NCBI GenBank assembly: GCA_903919215.1
Contig: CAIXHI010000437.1
Span: 1-20,733, forward strand
Source of the DNA: an uncultured Acidimicrobiaceae bacterium
Lineage (GTDB): Bacteria > Actinomycetota > Acidimicrobiia > Acidimicrobiales > Ilumatobacteraceae
Direction: 5' to 3'
Length of the DNA stretch: 20,733 bases
Shown: positions 1 to 6,719 of the stretch, in pieces
Position numbering within the stretch: position 1 is the first letter of the stretch
How the letters are laid out: the number at the start of each line of letters is the position of its first letter
Position numbers and translations under genes: made by a program
Notes under the pieces: generated by a model
The model's database searches: none
The model's input: the letters and a program-made list of their open reading frames with translations, nothing else
What the model was told of the DNA's origin: nothing

Positions 1-4
1 AAGG

Positions 5-39
5 GCATGTGGGTTCGAGTCCCACCTCGGGCACTGGTT
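5..39 (+). repeat. tRNA 3'-end copy 1 (T arm plus acceptor strand)
   Basis: The sequence has a perfect T stem (GTGGG/CCCAC, 9-13 and 21-25) around the loop TTCGAGT, followed by a 7-base acceptor strand CTCGGGC and a discriminator A. No CCA is encoded. The preceding GGGC could be the end of a class II variable arm, so a tRNA-Leu-type gene starting before the window is possible; the 5' part is not visible. A 35-base identical copy begins 62 bases downstream. Whether this copy is the tail of a functional tRNA or a fragment cannot be decided here. Confidence 0.7.
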
Positions 40-66
40 ACTCTCTCGCCGACAGGCAGCAGCACG

Positions 67-101
67 GCATGTGGGTTCGAGTCCCACCTCGGGCACTGGT
101 T
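67..101 (+). repeat. tRNA 3'-end copy 2, partial duplicate
   Basis: This is identical over 35 bases to positions 5-39, including T arm, acceptor strand and the ACTGGTT that follows. Only 27 bases separate the two copies, so this copy has no room for a D arm and anticodon arm and must be a fragment. Such tRNA-tail duplicates are typical of integration sites used by tyrosine recombinases, but no integrase is seen in the window. Confidence 0.75.
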
Positions 102-139
102 CACCCGAACGACGGCATTGTCGGGGCACACTGGGCGGC

Positions 140-706
140 ATGATCGACCCGGCTGTCAAGCGTTGCCTCGGCCAGATGATCAAGGGTGTGCAGGTGGTGG
201 CCGGCTCGCACGATGGGGTGACCCGTGCCTACACGTCGCACTGGGTGTCGCAGGTGTCCTTCGAGGAGCCCGTGGTGATGGCGTCGGTCTCTCCGAAGCA
301 CGACACCTGGCCGCTGATCGAACGCAGCGGACGGTTCACGGTGTCCCTGCTGGCGGCCGATCAGATCACCGAGGGCCAGTACTTCAGCTATCCAGGCCGC
401 AAGTTCCGCTACGTCGTCCCCGAGTTCCTCCAGGAATCTGACGGCCATCCCGTGGTGCCGAACTGCATCGCGTGGTTCTCGTGCGCGGTGTTCCAGACCG
501 TGCCGATGCTCGACCACATGTTGGTGTTCGCCCGCATCGACGCCCATGGCGAAGGCCGTCTCAAGGAGCCGCCGTTGCTCTACTCCAGCCGGCACGGCTG
601 GCGAGTCACCGGCGACAAGGCCCGTGAGCCGGGTGTCTCGATCCGGGATCAACTCCTCGCCAGGCTCGGCGACGCGGTCGGCGACGGCGACGGTGGTGAG
701 GACTGA
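140..706 (+). CDS. Flavin reductase-like, FMN-binding split-barrel protein
   Basis: The 188-residue product resembles the flavin reductase-like domain family, which binds FMN in a split barrel and in many members reduces free flavin with NAD(P)H for a partner monooxygenase. Support comes from the N-terminal part: a stretch like GVQVVAG, then the segment TSHWVSQVSFEEPVVMASVS where the family has its T-x-N/S-S-x-x-S-x-S-x-x-P-P motif, then a region like SGRFTVSLLA. The ATG at 140 is preferred because the longer frame from 71 runs through the tRNA-derived repeat. No good Shine-Dalgarno site is seen. The stop overlaps the next start by one base (TGATG), so the two are probably co-transcribed. The monooxygenase partner, if any, is not adjacent. 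Confidence 0.82.
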   Translation: MIDPAVKRCLGQMIKGVQVVAGSHDGVTRAYTSHWVSQVSFEEPVVMASVSPKHDTWPLIERSGRFTVSLLAADQITEGQYFSYPGRKFRYVVPEFLQESDGHPVVPNCIAWFSCAVFQTVPMLDHMLVFARIDAHGEGRLKEPPLLYSSRHGWRVTGDKAREPGVSIRDQLLARLGDAVGDGDGGED

Positions 707-1074
707 TGGCCACGCCCGCCGAGCAGCGTCGGCCCGTCGACCACGACGTGCACACCGACGAACTGCCCGACCTCCCTCAGCGAGACTCCCGCATCGTCGC
801 CTCCCGCTGGATCGAGGCGCCCGCAGGGATCCGCTCCCTCGGTGACGACTTCGGGGAGGAAGCGGGCTATGTGCGCCGGATTGGGAGGTATCTCCTGTGG
901 CGCGCCGGCCCAGCCGTTCATGCTGATGCCCGCTACGGGGCGGTTCGCTTCGACGATTTCTCGTTCCTGTTGACGTTCCGGCTCCAGCCCGATGGGCGCG
1001 GTGAAGGGGTGGGCGCCGACCGTGAGTCGCACACGCGCCTGCGCACGTGGAAACAATCGCTCCTGGAGGGATGA
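706..1074 (+). CDS. Small protein of unknown function
   Basis: A 122-residue soluble protein with a charged N-terminal 30 residues and a central segment YLLWRAGPAVHADARYGAV followed by a beta-like stretch (FDDFSFLLTFRL). I do not recognise the family. It begins on the last base of the flavin reductase stop codon (TGATG), so translation is likely coupled and a functional link to that reductase is plausible. There is no signal peptide or membrane segment. It is kept as a real gene because of the tight coupling and a codon composition like its neighbour's, but the evidence is limited. Confidence 0.6.
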   Translation: MATPAEQRRPVDHDVHTDELPDLPQRDSRIVASRWIEAPAGIRSLGDDFGEEAGYVRRIGRYLLWRAGPAVHADARYGAVRFDDFSFLLTFRLQPDGRGEGVGADRESHTRLRTWKQSLLEG

Positions 1075-1111
1075 CCACCGACCCCTGAGATGGGTTCACG
1101 GAGCGGAAACG

Positions 1112-1141
1112 CCCGGTGTCGGACCACAGTCCAACACCGGG
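1112..1141 (+). terminator. Strong hairpin, terminator-like without T tract
   Basis: The arms CCCGGTGTcGGAC and GTCCaACACCGGG pair over 12 of 13 positions around the tetraloop CACA, with one C-A mismatch. It lies 38 bases after the stop of the small unknown gene and would suit the end of the flavin reductase unit. There is no run of T after it, because the 3' arm runs directly into a tRNA-like T-loop sequence. It may be a factor-independent terminator of the kind found in high-GC genomes, or a structural relic. Confidence 0.45.
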
Positions 1142-1184
1142 GTTCGAGTCCCACCCCTCGCACTGGTGATTCTCTCGCCGACAG
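1139..1184 (+). repeat. Degenerate tRNA 3'-end copy 3 with shared flank
   Basis: It contains GGGTTCGAGTCCCAC as in copies 1 and 2, but the T stem and acceptor strand are altered, so it could not fold as a normal tRNA end. The following flank GCACTGGT and then TCTCTCGCCGACAG (1171-1184) also matches the flank of copy 1 (42-55). The match therefore extends past the tRNA part, which argues for an old duplication rather than an independent tRNA. Confidence 0.65.
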
Positions 1185-1210
1185 AAGGCATCACTGGTGG
1201 GTGCTGTCGG

Positions 1211-1217
1211 TAATAAT
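1211..1217 (+). promoter_or_regulatory. Candidate -10 element TAATAAT
   Basis: TAATAAT stands out in an otherwise GC-rich stretch about 55 bases before the GTG chosen for the lipoprotein gene. No convincing -35 box is found 16-18 bases upstream. Base composition is the main support. Confidence 0.3.
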
Positions 1218-1271
1218 GTCACAAACTGTGTGGCTATCCTGTCGCGCTGTGTAAGGCTATGGGGGACAGTG

Positions 1272-2351
1272 GTGGGAGTACATCGAGTACGCAGAACAGT
1301 GGTCGCCGTTCTTGCGGCAGCCGCGGTAGCGGGAGCGTGTTCCAGCACCACACCCCTGTGGGGATCGACCACGTCTACGACCGCGACTCTGGTCCTCCCG
1401 GCGACCAGCTGTGCTGGGGGTGCCACGTGCGTGGTCGGAAATACCGGCCCTGGAGGGGGTGTGGTGTTCTACGTAGCACCTACACCTCAGCCGTGGGGGA
1501 CGTATCTCGAGGCAGCACCCGTCGGAGAGTCGATCTTTCCCGATTTCGGGTGTGAGTTCTTGCCAGGCGTTGCTTCGCAGTTGAGCGATCTTCTTGGAGG
1601 TGGCGCAGCAAACAGCGATCTACTGTTGAGCGAGTGCGGCGTCGGTGCTGCTGATGCGGCTCTGGTGTACGAGAGCACGTTCGCGGGACGAACCTTCGAC
1701 GATTGGTATCTGCCGAACCTGAGCGAGTTGAAGACGCTGTATACGAGCAACGTACGGATGAGGGTCACCTATACCGGGTTTCCCTACTGGTCGTCCTCGA
1801 GCCCTGGGTTCACTGGGTGGGTGTCGCTGCAAAAAGGCAGCGAACCCGAGGCGAACGCCGAACGCTTCGTACGTCACTTCGTACAGCCAATTCGAGCGTT
1901 CGGCCCCAAGGGTCCCGGCGACATCGCTGCTTCGTCGACCAGTGCAGTGGTGGAAACGCAGCCGGCCACCACGGCGATGGTCCCGGTGACGACGGCGAAA
2001 GCGACGACGACGACGGCTGCGGCCGCGCCCACACTCGCAGTGTCGCCGAGCTCGCACGACTTCGGCACTCCGGATCCCTCGGTGCCGAGCGATTCGGCTG
2101 TATTCAACATCACCAACACGGGCAGCGGCGCGTTGAGTTTCTCGAGTCTCGACTACTCGGGCGCACACCAGTACTTCTTCGCGCCCGCGGTCGACTGCCA
2201 GGGAAAGACGTTGGTGTCTGGACAGTCCTGCACGGTGTCGCTCAGCGTGTACACCGCTGGCCCCGTGCTTACAGGTGTGTACACCGCTAGCTACGTGATC
2301 GTCTCGAACGGCGGTACTCGTACGATCACCGTGTCATTCACCTCCGCGTGA
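1272..2351 (+). CDS. Secreted lipoprotein: DUF1566 (Lcl C-terminal) domain plus Ig-like domain
   Basis: The 359-residue product has a type II signal peptide (RVRR, hydrophobic stretch, lipobox VAGAC with Cys23), so it should be anchored on the outer face of the membrane. Residues about 57-211 look like the DUF1566/Lcl C-terminal domain, with GPGGGVVFYV, YLEAAP, DWYLPNLSELKTLY, YWSSS and the closing FVQPIRAFG. A Thr/Ala-rich linker (about 212-252) leads to an Ig-like domain (about 253-359; VSPSSHDFGTP, FNITNTGSGALSF, CTVSLSV) of the ASPM/SPD-2/Hydin kind. The GTG at 1272 is chosen because GGGGGA at 1261-1266 is a suitable ribosome site and it gives a proper signal peptide. GTG at 1269 and an upstream GTG at 1197 are alternatives. 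Its function is unknown; a cell-surface binding role is inference. Confidence 0.78.
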   Translation: MGVHRVRRTVVAVLAAAAVAGACSSTTPLWGSTTSTTATLVLPATSCAGGATCVVGNTGPGGGVVFYVAPTPQPWGTYLEAAPVGESIFPDFGCEFLPGVASQLSDLLGGGAANSDLLLSECGVGAADAALVYESTFAGRTFDDWYLPNLSELKTLYTSNVRMRVTYTGFPYWSSSSPGFTGWVSLQKGSEPEANAERFVRHFVQPIRAFGPKGPGDIAASSTSAVVETQPATTAMVPVTTAKATTTTAAAAPTLAVSPSSHDFGTPDPSVPSDSAVFNITNTGSGALSFSSLDYSGAHQYFFAPAVDCQGKTLVSGQSCTVSLSVYTAGPVLTGVYTASYVIVSNGGTRTITVSFTSA

Positions 2352-2376
2352 CACGTCGTCGCAGCTGCGGCGGGCC

Positions 2377-2913
2377 TCAGGTGGTGGTGATCGAGAGCGT
2401 GTACTGCGACTGCACGGCACCGCCGAGTTCGGTGGTGCGCGTTCCAGTGAACCGTCCAGACCCCGCAACGTTGAGGAACGCACCCGTGCCGCCCACCACC
2501 ACGATCGGGCTGTCGAACGAGGTTGCTGACGCGGTGGCGACCGTCACGCCCGGGTTCGTGCGAGCAGTGATGGTGGACGAATCTGCGAACGTGAAGGTGA
2601 CGATGCCATCGAAGGAACCGCTGCCCTTGACATAGTCGACGAGGGCCAAGTATTCCACCTGCACCTTGGACCCGTCGGAGTCGGTGCCATCACCGGTGAG
2701 ATGGTTGGCGCCAGCGACCTTGGCACCGTCAGTGCCGAACGCGTGGATCACCTTGTCGACCGAGGTGAGGTTGACGCTGATGACGTGCTGCGTGGAGCCA
2801 GCGGGGACGGACGCGGTTGTGTCGACCGGGAGATCGCCACATGCAGTGAGCGTCAGCGGCAGTGTGACGGCGGCGAGTGCCATGAGCGAAGTGAGAGTGC
2901 GGCGTGCAGACAT
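2377..2913 (-). CDS. Secreted lipoprotein, possible allene-oxide-cyclase-like barrel
   Basis: The 178-residue product begins with a lipoprotein signal (MSARR, hydrophobic stretch, lipobox LTAC with Cys25). The body is rich in beta-type alternation and contains VVVGGTGAFLNVAGSGRFTGT, which resembles the GGTGxFxxxxGxGxxxG signature of dirigent/allene-oxide-cyclase-like barrels. The ATG at 2913 is preferred over an upstream in-frame start at 3009 because it places the signal peptide at the N-terminus. The nearest GGAGG is about 17 bases upstream, which is too far, so initiation may be leaderless. The gene converges with its neighbour, leaving 25 bases between stops. Enzymatic activity should not be assumed; many bacterial members are uncharacterised. 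Confidence 0.72.
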   Translation of the reverse strand: MSARRTLTSLMALAAVTLPLTLTACGDLPVDTTASVPAGSTQHVISVNLTSVDKVIHAFGTDGAKVAGANHLTGDGTDSDGSKVQVEYLALVDYVKGSGSFDGIVTFTFADSSTITARTNPGVTVATASATSFDSPIVVVGGTGAFLNVAGSGRFTGTRTTELGGAVQSQYTLSITTT

Positions 2914-3053
2914 GGGCGTGAATGTAGCCGCCTCCTGCCGCGCGCGACTTTGTGCGGCCACCCGGGCGACGAACAGTGGGAGCGGATCGTTGGACTTCAA
3001 CTCACCCAAATTCTGGGCTGCCGCCGACTACCCTCGCTTGCCGAAGGGGGATC
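2914..3053. promoter_or_regulatory. Divergent intergenic region
   Basis: This 140-base gap separates the minus-strand lipoprotein from the plus-strand F420-type reductase and must carry promoters for both. On the plus strand TACCCT (3029-3034) fits the actinobacterial TANNNT -10 pattern, about 20 bases before the ATG at 3054, with a GGGGG ribosome site between. TTGGAC at 2990-2995 resembles a -35 box but is badly spaced for it. No palindrome long enough to name an operator was seen. Confidence 0.35.
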
Positions 3054-3497
3054 ATGACGATCGAAGGCGAATACATTCCGGGCAAGGTGGGTTTCACCCG
3101 TCGACAGGTGGAGGCCTATGAGGCCTCGGGTGGCACCGCGGCCAACGTGGTCGAGGGACGTGATGTCGGGGTCGTCATCGTCACCATGCGTGGCGCCAAG
3201 TCGGGCGCCGTGCGCAAGATCGCACTGATCCGGGTCGAGCACGAGGGTGAATACGCCCTTGTCGCGTCGATGGGTGGCGCGCCCACCGACCCGCAGTGGG
3301 CGGGGAACCTGCGCGCTAACCCCGATGAAGTGGCAGTGCAGGACGGCCCTGCGCCGCACCATGTCGTCGTGCGTGAAGTCGATGGCGATGAACGTGCCCA
3401 GTGGTGGGATCGCTCGGTCGCGGTGTACCCCGAGTACGCCGAGTACCAAACGAAAACCGATCGTCTGATCCCGGTCTTCGTCACGAAACGCGTCTGA
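3054..3497 (+). CDS. F420H2-dependent quinone/nitro reductase (DDN family)
   Basis: The 147-residue protein fits the deazaflavin-dependent nitroreductase (Ddn) family, small split barrels that use reduced coenzyme F420, mostly in actinobacteria. Visible family features are VTMRGAKSGAVRKIAL (the T-x-G-x-K-S-G-x-x-R region), the glycine-rich VASMGGAPTDPQWAGNL with W and NL in the F420 site, and a C-terminal stretch with W, YPEYAEYQTKTDRLIPVF. Length is normal. AAGGGGG at 3044-3050 is a good ribosome site for the ATG at 3054. The physiological substrate cannot be read from sequence; quinones, nitroaromatics and fatty acid saturation have been described for relatives. Confidence 0.9.
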   Translation: MTIEGEYIPGKVGFTRRQVEAYEASGGTAANVVEGRDVGVVIVTMRGAKSGAVRKIALIRVEHEGEYALVASMGGAPTDPQWAGNLRANPDEVAVQDGPAPHHVVVREVDGDERAQWWDRSVAVYPEYAEYQTKTDRLIPVFVTKRV

Positions 3498-3546
3498 GCC
3501 GAGACAGTCCACCGGTACATTCGTCGTCCTCGCACTCAGGAGCACT

Positions 3547-4305
3547 GTGCCGTCAACTCTCCATCTCGTCGCCGCTGGTGCCGCTGCATTCGTGGCCGGC
3601 GGTATCAACTCGGTCGCTGGTGGCGGCACCCTCGTGTCGTTCCCCGTGCTGATCGGCCTTGGTGTGCCATCGGTGCACGCCAACGTCACCAACACCGTGG
3701 CGCTGTGCCCCGGGTACTTCGGTGGCGCCTACGCGCAGCGCTCGGCCTTGGCCGATCAGCGTCGCCGTGCCCGCCGCTTGCTCCCCGCTGCGGGGGTGGG
3801 TGGCCTGCTGGGATCGGTGCTGCTGGTGCTCACCTCCGATTCGGTGTTCCGGAATCTGGTGCCGGTGCTGATCCTCACCGCCTGTGCGCTCCTCGGATTC
3901 CAGGATGCGATCAAGCGTCGGGTGTTCGCCGACCGCACCCACGTGCACAGTGATGCCCCGCCGGTGTTGATGTTCGGCGTGTTCGCCAGCGCGGTCTACG
4001 GCGGCTACTTCGGGGCCGGCCTCGGCATCATGTTGCTGGCCGTGTTGGGGTTGCTGCTCGATGAGCAGTTGTCGAAGCTGAACGCGTTGAAGACGCTGTT
4101 GTCGTTCACGATCAACATCGTGGCGGCGGCGTTCTTCGTGTTCTCCGGCAAGGTCGAGTGGGCGTTTGTCGCCGTGATGGCTCCGGCCAGCCTCGTGGGC
4201 GGGCACCTCGGCGGAACGCTGGCAGGCCGCCTCGACGCCAAAGTGCTGCGCGGTGTCGTCATCACCTTCGGTGTGGCGGTCGCCTTGAAGATGCTGCTGA
4301 CCTGA
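3547..4305 (+). CDS. TauE/SafE family membrane exporter
   Basis: The 252-residue, very hydrophobic protein belongs to the TauE/SafE (sulfite exporter-like) permeases, commonly with about eight membrane helices. The N-terminal signature GGINSVAGGGTLVSFPVLIGLG followed by HANVTNTVALCPGYFGG is diagnostic, and the second half repeats it as YGGYFGAGLGIMLLAVLGL with LNALKTLLSF. GTG at 3547 is supported by AGGAG at 3538-3542. Members move sulfite, sulfoacetate or other small organic acids; the substrate here is unknown. It lies 68 bases before ureA, and I infer no shared function. Confidence 0.9.
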   Translation: MPSTLHLVAAGAAAFVAGGINSVAGGGTLVSFPVLIGLGVPSVHANVTNTVALCPGYFGGAYAQRSALADQRRRARRLLPAAGVGGLLGSVLLVLTSDSVFRNLVPVLILTACALLGFQDAIKRRVFADRTHVHSDAPPVLMFGVFASAVYGGYFGAGLGIMLLAVLGLLLDEQLSKLNALKTLLSFTINIVAAAFFVFSGKVEWAFVAVMAPASLVGGHLGGTLAGRLDAKVLRGVVITFGVAVALKMLLT

Positions 4306-4361
4306 CGCACTCGCACAGGCGCCCGCACGCACAGGAAACAACTCGGTAACAGCGGGGCACC

Positions 4362-4367
4362 TACGAT
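4362..4367 (+). promoter_or_regulatory. -10 element TACGAT for a leaderless urease mRNA
   Basis: TACGAT fits TANNNT and ends 6 bases before the ureA ATG at 4374, so a start 7 bases downstream of the hexamer would fall on the A of the start codon. No Shine-Dalgarno sequence precedes ureA, which agrees with leaderless translation, frequent in actinobacteria. No clear -35 box is present. Confidence 0.45.
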
Positions 4368-4373
4368 GCGCCC

Positions 4374-4676
4374 ATGCATCTGTCGCCGCACGAGCAGGAG
4401 CGGCTGCTCGTTCATGTGGCTGCGGAAGTCGCGGCGAAACGCCGTGCCCGCGGTCTGTTGTTGAACTACCCGGAAGCCGTCGCGCTGCTCACCTCGTGGG
4501 TCTACGAAGCGGCGCGCGACGGGCGCACCGTCGTCGATCTGATGGATGCCGGTCGCAACGTGCTCACGCGCGCCGACGTCATGGAGGGCATCCCCGAGAT
4601 GATCGACGACGTGCAAGTGGAAGCGACGTTTCCCGACGGCACCAAGCTGGTGACGTTGCACCGGCCGATCCGATGA
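4374..4676 (+). CDS. ureA: Urease subunit gamma
   Basis: The 100-residue protein is a full-length UreA: MHLSPHEQERLLVHVAAEVAAKRRARGLLLNYPEA at the N-terminus, the TSWVYEAARDG region and VMEGIPEMIDDVQVEATFPDGTKLVT near the end. UreA is the smallest structural subunit of the nickel enzyme that hydrolyses urea to ammonia and carbamate in the cytoplasm. It opens the operon and its stop overlaps the ureB start (ATGA). Only an ATG without ribosome site is present, so the mRNA is probably leaderless. Confidence 0.98.
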   Translation: MHLSPHEQERLLVHVAAEVAAKRRARGLLLNYPEAVALLTSWVYEAARDGRTVVDLMDAGRNVLTRADVMEGIPEMIDDVQVEATFPDGTKLVTLHRPIR

Positions 4677-5008
4677 GCACCGAACGCCACGTGGCCATCA
4701 TCCCCGGGGAGGTCCTCGGACCCGATGGGATGATGACGCTCAATGCCGGGATGCCGACCATTGAGCTCGCTGTCGTCAACGGCGGCGACCGACCAGTGCA
4801 GGTCGGGTCTCACTATCACTTCGCCGAGGCGAACCCGTCGCTGCAGTTCGACCGCACGGCAGCGCGTGGGATGCGCCTCGACATCCCGGCCGGAACATCA
4901 GTGCGCTTCGAACCCGGTCTGCATCGGAACGTGACGCTCGTGCCGTTCGGCGGTGACCGCATCGTGCTCGGATTCCGCGGCGAGGTGCAGGGGCGACTCG
5001 ATGGTTGA
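4673..5008 (+). CDS. ureB: Urease subunit beta
   Basis: The 111-residue product is a typical UreB, with IIPGEV near the start, the core RPVQVGSHYHFAEANPSLQFDR, GMRLDIPAGTSVRFEPG and FGGDRIVLGFRGEVQGRLDG. It is a structural subunit with no catalytic residue of its own, assembling with UreA and UreC into the (alpha beta gamma)3 enzyme. It starts within the ureA stop codon and overlaps ureC by 8 bases, so the three subunits should be made in equal amounts by coupled translation. Confidence 0.98.
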   Translation: MSTERHVAIIPGEVLGPDGMMTLNAGMPTIELAVVNGGDRPVQVGSHYHFAEANPSLQFDRTAARGMRLDIPAGTSVRFEPGLHRNVTLVPFGGDRIVLGFRGEVQGRLDG

Positions 5009-6710
5009 CATTTCACGTGCTCGCTACCGGCAACTGTTCGGTGCCACGACCGGCGATCGTGTGCGTCTCGCCGACACCGACCTGTTCATCGAGGTGGAGC
5101 AGGACTTGTCGGCAGGTGGCGACGAGGCCGTGTTCGGCGGGGGCAAGGTCATCCGTGAATCGATGGGGCAATCGGCGCGCACCCGCGCTCAGGGCACCCC
5201 CGATCTCGTGATCACCGGAGCATTGATCCTCGATCATTGGGGCGTGGTGAAGGCCGATGTCGGAGTTCGCGACGGCAGGATCGTGGGTATCGGCAAGGCG
5301 GGCAACCCGGACACGATGAGTGGCGTCCACCCTGCGCTCGTGATCGGACCATCGACCGAGGTGCTGTCGGGCAACGGCCGCATTCTCACGGCAGGTGCGA
5401 TCGACTGCCACGTGCACCTGATCTGCCCGCAGATCGTCGACGAGGCATTGGCGTCCGGTATCACGACGATCATCGGCGGTGGCACCGGCCCAGCAGAAGG
5501 TACGAAAGCGACGACGGTGTCGCCGGGTGCGTGGAACCTCGCCCGCGTACACGAGGCGATGGACGGTATGCCGGTGAACATCGTGCTGCTCGGTAAGGGC
5601 AACACGGTCTCGCTCGACGGGTTGCACGAGCAGGTGCTGGCCGGTGCTGGCGGGTTCAAGCTGCACGAGGACTGGGGCACGACCCCAGCGGCGATCGATG
5701 CCTGCCTCACCGTTGCGGAGCGCACAGGCGTGCAAGTGGCGATCCACACCGACACGCTGAACGAAGCGGGGTACGTCGAGTCGACGCTCGCCGCCATCGC
5801 CGGTCGCTCGATCCACACGTACCACACCGAAGGTGCTGGGGGTGGCCACGCGCCCGACATCATCACGGTCGCTGCGCTGCCGAACGTGCTGCCGTCGTCC
5901 ACCAACCCCACTCGTCCGCACACGGTGAACACGCTGGCCGAGCACGTCGACATGCTGATGGTCTGTCATCACCTGAACCCATCGGTTCCGGAAGATCTGG
6001 CGTTTGCCGAGAGCCGGATCCGGCCATCGACGATCGCCGCCGAAGATGTGTTGCACGACATGGGTGCGGTGTCCATGATCGGTAGCGATTCACAGGCGAT
6101 GGGTCGTGTCGGCGAGGTCATCTTGCGTACGTGGCAGACGGCGCACGTGATGAAACTGCGTCGTGGTTCGCTGCCCGGCGACAGCGTCGCCGACAACCAT
6201 CGAGCGCGCCGGTACGTGGCCAAGTACACGATTTGTCCGGCGGTCGCCCATGGCCTCGAGGGAGAGATCGGTTCGATCGAAGTGGGCAAGCTGGCCGACC
6301 TCGTGCTGTGGGAACCGAAGTTCTTCGGCGTGCGTCCGCATGCGGTGCTCAAGGGCGGGTTCATCGCCTGGGCAGCGATGGGCGACGCGAATGCCTCAAT
6401 CCCGACCCCGCAGCCGGTGTTCGCCAGGCCGATGTTCGGCGCGATGCCGCGCGTTGCCGCGGCAACGAGCCTGACCTTCGTCGCGCAGGCAGCGCTCGAC
6501 GATGGTTTGGCTGACCGATTGGGGCTGCAGCGGCGTCTCGTCGCCTCCGCCGACACACGTCGCCGAGGGAAGGCCGACCTGCCGCAGAACGACGCGATGC
6601 CGCGTATCGAGGTGGATCCCGACACGTTCGCCGTGCGCATCGACGGCGACCTCGTTGAGGAACAACCGGTAGACCGTCTCCCGATGGCGCAGCGCTACTT
6701 CCTGTTCTGA
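5001..6710 (+). CDS. ureC: Urease subunit alpha, catalytic
   Basis: The 569-residue UreC carries the two-nickel site that hydrolyses urea. All ligands expected from the Klebsiella enzyme are present at a constant offset of three: His137 and His139 (CHVHLICPQ), Lys220 to be carbamylated (GGFKLHEDWG), His222, His249 (AIHTDTLNEAG), His275 (YHTEGAGGGHAPD), the flap Cys322 and His323 (MVCHHLNPS), and Asp363 (GSDSQAMGRVGEV). Length is normal. The ATG at 5001 follows the purine-rich GCAGGGG and gives a standard N-terminus (ISRARYRQLFGATTGDRVRLADTDL); an upstream in-frame start at 4953 would lie deep in ureB. No substitutions suggest loss of activity. Confidence 0.99.
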   Translation: MVDISRARYRQLFGATTGDRVRLADTDLFIEVEQDLSAGGDEAVFGGGKVIRESMGQSARTRAQGTPDLVITGALILDHWGVVKADVGVRDGRIVGIGKAGNPDTMSGVHPALVIGPSTEVLSGNGRILTAGAIDCHVHLICPQIVDEALASGITTIIGGGTGPAEGTKATTVSPGAWNLARVHEAMDGMPVNIVLLGKGNTVSLDGLHEQVLAGAGGFKLHEDWGTTPAAIDACLTVAERTGVQVAIHTDTLNEAGYVESTLAAIAGRSIHTYHTEGAGGGHAPDIITVAALPNVLPSSTNPTRPHTVNTLAEHVDMLMVCHHLNPSVPEDLAFAESRIRPSTIAAEDVLHDMGAVSMIGSDSQAMGRVGEVILRTWQTAHVMKLRRGSLPGDSVADNHRARRYVAKYTICPAVAHGLEGEIGSIEVGKLADLVLWEPKFFGVRPHAVLKGGFIAWAAMGDANASIPTPQPVFARPMFGAMPRVAAATSLTFVAQAALDDGLADRLGLQRRLVASADTRRRGKADLPQNDAMPRIEVDPDTFAVRIDGDLVEEQPVDRLPMAQRYFLF

Positions 6711-6719
6711 GCCCCGGTA

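Noticed and set aside
71..139. N-terminal extension of the flavin reductase from position 71
   Set aside because: The extra 23 codons translate the tRNA-tail repeat. The family alignment begins at the ATG at 140.
1066..1163. Complete class II tRNA ending in repeat copy 3
   Set aside because: The span would fit a long-arm tRNA, but no D arm or anticodon arm folds, the T stem is broken, and the acceptor strand does not pair with a suitable 5' end.
101..1426. 441-codon minus-strand frame covering the left end
   Set aside because: It runs opposite two coupled plus-strand genes, the tRNA-like repeat and the lipoprotein signal. It has low-complexity Arg/Ala/His composition and no domain.
2360..2369. 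CGCAGCTGCG between the two convergent lipoprotein genes as a bidirectional terminator
   Set aside because: It is a self-complementary 10-mer with no loop and no T tract, so a hairpin could form only by opening its centre.
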